Below, one piece after another: positions 58,280-64,000 of a stretch of DNA of 64,000 nt. Under the pieces are notes generated by a model. That model was not told where the DNA came from. It searched no databases and worked only from the letters and a program-made list of their open reading frames with translations. Within the stretch, counting starts at the first letter, position 1; each line of letters opens with the position of its first letter. The position numbers and the translations under genes are program-made. This stretch comes from Gymnopus androsaceus JB14 (taxonomy: Eukaryota > Basidiomycota > Agaricomycetes > Agaricales > Omphalotaceae): NCBI GenBank assembly GCA_009733575.1, contig ML769494.1, positions 62,001 to 126,000 on the forward strand, in the 5' to 3' direction.

Positions 58280-60710
58280 TCATCCGAAGCTGTTATCTAG
58301 TGCCCGTCTTATGAGTCCTGCATGTTCCTCGGAGCGAGGCTTGACTGTGCATTGGAATGGTGCGGGGCGGCTGTGCAAAGTGGTTTTTGGTTCAGGGAAG
58401 AAGCGCAAGCAACGGAATGGTGCCACATACTTCTGTGCTCCCGAAACATATTCTACCGTTGGCTCAATATGACTTCCGTCTCTGTCGATGGCTGGGGTGA
58501 TATTGAATGAGTGAAGCAGGGAGGAAACAGATAGCCAGAAGGAGGAGAGAGCCATATGTTTCCCCGCACATGCACTACAGTGAGTTTATAAATATCCTGA
58601 TATTTATAAGGATATCGGGTACTCACCGTCTGCCAAATCCAAAACTTATACCAGTCGGTTCGCGCATGTCTGGGTTAAGCTTCCATCCTCCTTGGCCAGG
58701 GCCTTTGAGAAGCCACCGCTTGGGTTCAAAGAGATGTGCATTTAGACCATAGGTTTTCTCGTCTCGTAGTATTCCCCTATCGCAATCAAATCACGATTGA
58801 GATTCTAGTAAAGAAAGAATACTTTTACATACCAAACATTCGCTATCACCGTCGAGTGTTTTGGGATAAAATATCCTTTATAGGTGTCATCCGTGTCGAC
58901 CCGGTGGGGCACGGCTAGAAACGATAAGTTAAATAAGGTTATAACAAGGAAACGAAAACACTTGCATAATGGCGCGACCGTCTCCCACCTAATCATTGTT
59001 AAAGAACAAGGACGGTGAGCAGTCATCCGATCAATATCCTCCAGACTCACCTGAAGCATTCATAAATAACGGCTTTCACATATGGTAGCAAGTCTTCATC
59101 CTCATGGTCTGGTAGCCGCTCCTTGCCAATAACCCGGTCTAATTCTTCCTGCGCCTCGCGTTGAGCATCTGGAAAGCATAACATAGCAAGAATAAATGTC
59201 AAAAGAGCAGTTAATCCTGTGTCGGAGCCGCCTTCATGAAAGATAAGGTTGACGAATAGAAGGGATAATGCCAGTACTTCACCTTCAAACATGGTCCCAG
59301 CAGCGTTTTTGATAATCTCTTCCTCAACTGAGAGATCATCGTGTCGAGGATCCGGGTGCTCAAGACGTTGTAGACAGCGTACAGTGAAGCAGTCTTCGGC
59401 AGTACCATTGATCTATGGTTTCAATGCAGATACATACAACACACCGTAGCAAAGGTGAAGACTTACTATGGCTGTCTTAACCTTCATAAACGGTGGTGTA
59501 ACTGTTGCATTGCGAATCCCATTCCAGGAGTGAGCTTTTCGTTTGAAGGATGCACCCGGGAACCAGGATGGGACGTATTTGAGAATGGGGAAGCTATCCT
59601 ACGTCGTGGATGAAGCTCAATGCGTTGAGACAGTGCACGGCGAGCTTACGACAAGAAATGCACCCGGGAGCCCTGCGCGAGTTAGAACATCCATCATCTT
59701 GTTGGCTGCTTCAATGTCGGGGTCGTTCCTAGGTTGGATATGGATACCGTAGGCTACGCCGAGGACGATCGCACCCATCATACTATGAAGAAGATTAGTA
59801 ACTTTGAAAGGACGTTATGGCTTTGTAGACCGTTCACTGAGGAGACAACTTACTGTTCGACATGTTCATTCCATTCCTCCGGTGCATCAAGCAAACTCTT
59901 TAAGAAGACACGAAGGGCCTGCTTTTCATGCGGAAGATACAGAGAAGAGTTGGACGGATGAAATTCTACATGGATGTCAATAACATACTTTGCCGAGTGC
60001 ATTGGGAACAGGTCACCTTGTTGGAAGAGCTTCCTATGGGACTTCCATTCACTGCCGTATGACATAAGAAGAAGATCGCCTGTCCATCTGCTTGTGAAAT
60101 GAGCGGCGTAGCATGGGACAAGTCCGTACATACCCTACACTATGAGACGATGCGTAAGGATTGGATGAAGCTCGTAAGGCTTTGAATAGTGTAGTGTCAC
60201 TCACAGATCGTTTAACATAGTAAGATGTGGCCTGTTCCATAACGACATGTTCAGTGTGGTAAACTATCCGCTGGTACTGAGCGCACCTGCTCGAATAGAT
60301 ACTTGACCTCTTTTCAAGTAGGTCTATAGCTGCATCGTACGAGTTTAGCACAATGTAGTTGACTCCGGCAACTTCAAGGTGCAAGATATCCGAATCTATG
60401 TGTGCGGTTTTGATCTGAGTCTTGGTCAGTAGTAAACGATAGAGGATATTACCGAACTTCTCGGCCCATTGGGAAAACTTGATCCACTGAAAACTAGAGG
60501 GCATGTCCTATATGCAAGTCAAAATGAATACCTACATGGAGAAAATAATACAGAAATGCGTACCAGAATATTCCCGAGTAGTGGAAGCTTTTTAGGACCT
60601 GGAGGTAGAGGGAGTTTATGAGTCGAGCCTCTGTTGCGATGCCAAGCTAGAAAAACAAGTCCCAGCACTGCAGCGACAGTGATTGCTGGGTTCAATGCAG
60701 CTCCCTCCAT
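58280..60710 (-). CDS. Cytochrome P450 monooxygenase, intact copy 3
   Basis: This microsomal P450 of about 500 residues has a start at 60710 (MEGAALNPAITV), a membrane anchor (AAVLGLVFLAWH) and a proline hinge KLPLPPGPKKLPLLGN. I-helix GGSDTGLTALLTF, K-helix ExxR in YECFRWETVAPLS, FEPKRWLLKGPG (PERF region) and heme loop FGFGRRACAGKHMALS all occur in frame, with the Cys ligand just after an intron. About 14 exons are needed, one of only six bases (tgtagg, about 60136-60141). The intron between APL and SVPHRVDTDD has a GC donor (gcaagt), as in copies 1 and 2. It resembles the large Agaricomycete P450 clade often labelled O-methylsterigmatocystin oxidoreductase-like. The substrate cannot be told from sequence. 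It is the only apparently functional member of the local cluster. Confidence 0.88.
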
Positions 60711-60873
60711 GATGAAGAGAGAAAGATGAGAGTGGAAAAAAGTCGTTTGAAAATGCGCGCGCAGAAGTATGAATACCTAGGAACAGATGGCAGTTGTTCA
60801 GGGTATAGTATAATTACCATCGTGTCTTTGCAGATATAGAAATCGTAAATGCTAAATGCAGATTGATCATATC

Positions 60874-61078
60874 GGGTGCATTGGCCAGGGCACCTAGGAT
60901 TCAAGTGCTTTCATATCCTTGGACAAAAAGTGCAGGAGATATTTCTGGACTGCATTTTATAGCCACCTTTGTGGTGTTTGAAGTCCAAACCAAACCTTTC
61001 GTGCTGCCCTTTCAGGAAGCTTCAAGGTGAAATGAAAGCACCTGGATTTCGGGTGCTATGGCCAACAATGCTCCCGGT
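60874..61078. mobile_element. MITE-like inverted-repeat element
   Basis: The arm cgggtgcattggccagggca... (60874-60914) is matched by the reverse complement at 61030-61078 (...atggccaacaatgctcccg). This gives ~40-base imperfect terminal inverted repeats around ~115 bases without coding capacity. A flanking target-site duplication is not clear (possibly TA). It lies upstream of the intact P450 gene. Confidence 0.55.
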
Positions 61079-61479
61079 GAGAGATAACAAATGGCTTTCT
61101 ATTTGCTGAGCTACTTGATCTCTCGGTGTATTTTGGTTTGAGAAGAGTGATGGTGTGTCAGATGAATGCCAGCCTGTAGGATCGGTTGAAGTACCTCGTT
61201 AAAGTTCGCGGCGGATATCAAACATTTGGTCATGAGAAATTGAATACAACCCGCAAAATCAACCAGAGTGTTGCCAGAGTGAGCGGAGCGAAGCCGCAAA
61301 CGCGCGCTTGAGATAAACTTATTCGTTCGGCGTCAAAATCAATCACCGAACGTTTCACTTTCTCTACCTCGATAAAACGTGCACTAGTTGGCTGAGATTG
61401 GGCTCGCTCTTCGCAGCGTGGCATCTTCCGGTGTATTTTTCTCCAATTGCGATCTCAGAGGGACGCGACAGGCATCGAT
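61079..61479. other. Intergenic, no gene seen
   Basis: Right flank of the inverted-repeat element. Nothing was recognised. Confidence 0.45.
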
Positions 61480-62230
61480 GCTTGTCTGCAGAGTAATGGT
61501 CGACTTTCCGCATTATTCGTTGAAAAGCTCTATCCAGCATCTTATTTATGTCCGGGAACTAGGAGATGGGTGCACTACCCATCCTGTCCAGTCTACGCAA
61601 CTCGATAAATTGCGGTTTTCAGGTCGCAGCAGCATCACTCGTGCCCATTTGACGTTCACCATTTACGAGCATTACATCTTGAGGTATCTTTGGACGCGGT
61701 GTTCAGAATTCTGCAGTATGTGGGCAGAAATCTCCGTGAGTTGAGGGTGAGGGTTGCCCATTATGGTCGCTGTCATGGTGCGCCGATCTCTTACTTTTCC
61801 ACCTCTATACATTAGCCTAGACTATCTCAAATATGCACCCAACCTACGTAACTTATGCTTCTCAATGTCATCACGATTCCAGTGATTCATTCCCTTTCCT
61901 GGACCCATCGGTTCGAATTGGGTTCCCTCTACAACACTTTACCATTACCATCCGGATTGACGATATTCCTTCTCCTGCTCAGTGGGAATAGCGTTTGGTT
62001 GATGCACTGCTTGCAAAGCCAGAATTTGCACTACTCAAGACTATGGACAATGAAGTGCCAGAGTGATCGTGAACGAGCCCGGAATTGGTTTGAAGCTGAG
62101 TGAAACAACAGATGCCATTCTTACAGGGATCTGGGAAGCTGGTGGTACGAAAGATGAAGCTGAATTAATGCATTTGCGTCTTGATTTGGTCAGAGTGGCT
62201 GCTTTGAGATGGCTTGATTCTCATGACACG
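61480..62230 (+). pseudogene. F-box/LRR-like gene relic
   Basis: Fragments typical of basidiomycete LRR-type F-box proteins appear in shifting frames: GRNLRELRVRVAHYG near 61720, LDYLKYAPNLRNLCFSMSS near 61820, then TITIRIDDIPSPAQWE, a stop, and RLVDALLAKPEFALLKTMDN near 61940-62060. The stops and frame changes have no splice solution. No F-box start was found. Confidence 0.5.
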
Positions 62231-62701
62231 TATAATTAATTTGTCTTGTATTTTTTTTTGTCGCTTGAATATTTTTGGAGAATCTTTTGCAATGCATCCT
62301 TATCTGTATCCTGACTGTCGGATATTCCGCGACGAGTCCGCCTTCCCGAGGCCAATCCCGCTCGTGTAAATTTAGCAGATAAGCTGAACTTGGAAGTTGA
62401 AGCACTTTCAACATTTCTGTGCAGGGATGAATCGTCGAATTTTGCTAAATGACCTTCCGTGTAGTACTTACTTGGCCTACAACATGAATACCTCTTGAAA
62501 AACGCGGTTTCAACGCGTCGCGTCCAACACACGTGTCTTATCAATATTTGAATAGATTGTCGGCAAATCGGGTCCGACAGCCGTCTTGTGCTGTATTTAA
62601 CTAGGCTTGAAGACTATGATCTCCTTTCTTCTTCTCTTTCCTTAGCAGGACTCACCTCCAACTATCAATCTTGAAGACCGTTGCTCAACTCGACCGCAAT
62701 A

Positions 62702-64000
62702 ATGCCGGTGTCCGATGCAGTATTCACCCAAATCCTTGCGCAATTGCAATCGCTGCAAGTGTCGCAGCAGACGATGCAAGCCAAGGTATGTTAACTTGCT
62801 CATAATTATGCTTCTCTAATATCCTTCCCGGTTAGCTCGATGCCCTCAGTTTAGCAGGAAGCGCATCGCCCCCTCCCGCTGAGCCGAAAGGGCTTCCGAT
62901 TTACAGTGGTCGACAATCATCGGTCGACAGTACCAGCAATATCCCCCTTTCAGCTAGTGTCGATTCTCTTGATTCTACAGCAGCAGGAGCGGCTGAGCGT
63001 CATCTTTCTTCGCCGACTATGGTACCGACCGATAAAGAGAGAGAGAAATTGCTGTACCCTGGGAGGGTTTTGCTCACAACTTACCCTGACCAACATGGTA
63101 TTTCTCCTTACTCCATCTCCTGGGGTGCTTCTAGTGCCTCTCTTCGTGGACCGGTCATCTGCTCTCGCTTGCCGGGATCTATCAAAGTTCGTAATGCCTT
63201 GGGTGCTCACTCGGGTTCCTATTCCATCTATCGTGCTCTTTCAATCGCCATGGGCTCTCTCTCTCCGACTCACAGACCCGATTATTCAATGACGCAACCT
63301 CCAGTTGATATCCCTCCTAATCCAAGCTGGTTTGATAAGACCAAGATCGTCAGTTTAGACCCTTGGGGACACTTGGTACCCAGTGTGTTCGAGCGGGAGA
63401 TCAGAGAGAAGGAGCAGGGTGGCCTTGGACTAGACATTCGTCCTTCTATTTCTGTCACCAAAGCACATATCAAGCTCAAGGAGATTGATGATTCAGTTAA
63501 ACGAGGGGAGCTCGTCGTCGATGGTAAGGTTGTGTTGCAGAGTGAACCCCTGAAGATGCCGGATGGTAGTCTGATTCCCGGATTGGAGGCTGGTGTAAGT
63601 TGGGGATCTTGACAATGTTCTTAATCAATGTACTAACCTCATTCCTCTAGGTCGAGGTAAATGTCAGCAAAGCTGCTGTGGATCCGATCTGGTATCTTCC
63701 CGGGGTTGCAGAGCGGTTCGGAATGTGCGTCATCTCCCGTATACGCCCGCTATTCGTCGACACTGACTGGTGCCTTTAACTCAGCTCTGAATCCCTGCTC
63801 CGCCGCGCCCTCTTCGAGGATACCGGAGGAATGTACCCCGAGCTTATCACTCGTCCCGATATCAAGGTCTTCTTACCTCCCATCGGAAATTTAACGGTTT
63901 ATATCTGTACGTGTTCATCTATCCTTTCAACGCAATTCACTCATTCATCTACCCAGTTCGGCAACCCTGCCTTCATCCGTGACCCGTCCAAGATGCTCAC
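62702..64000 (+). CDS. URC1: URC1-like GTP cyclohydrolase II family protein (5' part)
   Basis: The start ATG is at 62702 (MPVSDAVFTQILAQLQSL) with a heptad-like, Gln-rich leader and a Ser-rich linker. From about residue 95 it matches the GTP_CH_N domain of fungal Urc1/RibA-like proteins: GRVLLTTYPDQHGISP, NALGAHSGSYSIYRALSIAM, IPPNPSWFDKTKIVSLDPWG, RPSISVTKAHIKLKEID. Then come DPIWYLPGVAERFGI, SLLRRALFEDTGGMYPELIT and VFLPPIGNLTVYI. Introns at 62786, 63595 and near 63729 are GT-AG. In yeast URC1 is needed for uracil catabolism through a GTP-cyclohydrolase-like reaction. The catalytic C-terminal zinc domain lies beyond the window edge. The last visible splice (donor near 63908, acceptor 63956) leaves the phase off by one base, which needs checking. 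Confidence 0.88.

Noticed and set aside
62236..62544. 102-codon minus-strand open frame between the LRR relic and URC1
   Set aside because: Lys/Ser-rich without family resemblance or splice support, and it lies in the promoter side of URC1.

Overview
The window looks like nuclear DNA of a filamentous basidiomycete, most likely an Agaricomycete. Most genes are split by many GT-AG introns of about 45-60 bases, some exons are only 6-25 bases long, and both strands carry densely packed genes. The gene families fit too: F-box/LRR proteins, HNH-like proteins, FunK1-like kinase relics, a cytochrome P450 cluster, an OSBP-type lipid carrier, a Zn2Cys6 regulator and an intron-containing tRNA-Asp. No prokaryotic, viral or organellar block was seen. 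Exon structures were assembled by eye from splice consensus and family resemblance, so start codons and short exons are the weakest part.

Layout. 0-2.2 kb: a decayed kinase-like gene and a broken copy of the 3' end of the OSBP gene. 2.9-8.8 kb: a GT2 glycosyltransferase, a methyltransferase-GT8 fusion interrupted by one in-frame stop, and the intact OSBP gene. 9.45-15.8 kb: two direct copies of a ~1.45 kb segment, each carrying a U6 snRNA, on either side of a single-pass membrane protein gene. 16.1-18.7 kb: mitochondrial ribosomal protein uS19m and mitochondrial glutamyl-tRNA synthetase, divergent across 87 bases. 19.1-21.8 kb: an HNH-like protein and a membrane protein with three Cys-rich repeats, also divergent. 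23.7-25.5 kb: a protein disulfide isomerase with two non-canonical CxxC sites. 26.0-31.4 kb: an F-box protein, an M28 aminopeptidase with a frameshift, and a UDP-glycosyltransferase. 34.2-35.1 kb: a small Zn2Cys6 protein. 37.2-40.6 kb: a long disordered protein with a Scm3-like segment. 40.9-43.7 kb: a calpain. 44.9-47.4 kb: hypothetical genes and a relic. 47.7-60.7 kb: a P450 cluster (one intact gene, two frameshifted copies, one 3' relic) interrupted by tRNA-Asp and a VHS-GAT trafficking adaptor. 60.9-62.2 kb: a MITE-like inverted repeat and an F-box/LRR relic. 62.7 kb to the end: a URC1-like GTP cyclohydrolase II family gene, cut by the window edge.

Functional themes. Mitochondrial translation is represented by the uS19m/GluRS pair. 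Secretory and endomembrane work is represented by the PDI, OSBP and VHS-GAT proteins. Glycosylation is represented by GT2, MT-GT8 and UGT. Oxidative metabolism is represented by the P450s. The most striking property is local duplication and decay: at least four loci (OSBP 3' end, U6 segment, P450, the 45 kb hypothetical gene) have a second, more or less broken, copy a few kilobases away. Single-base lesions are frequent enough that base-level assembly accuracy should be checked before every broken gene is accepted as a real pseudogene.
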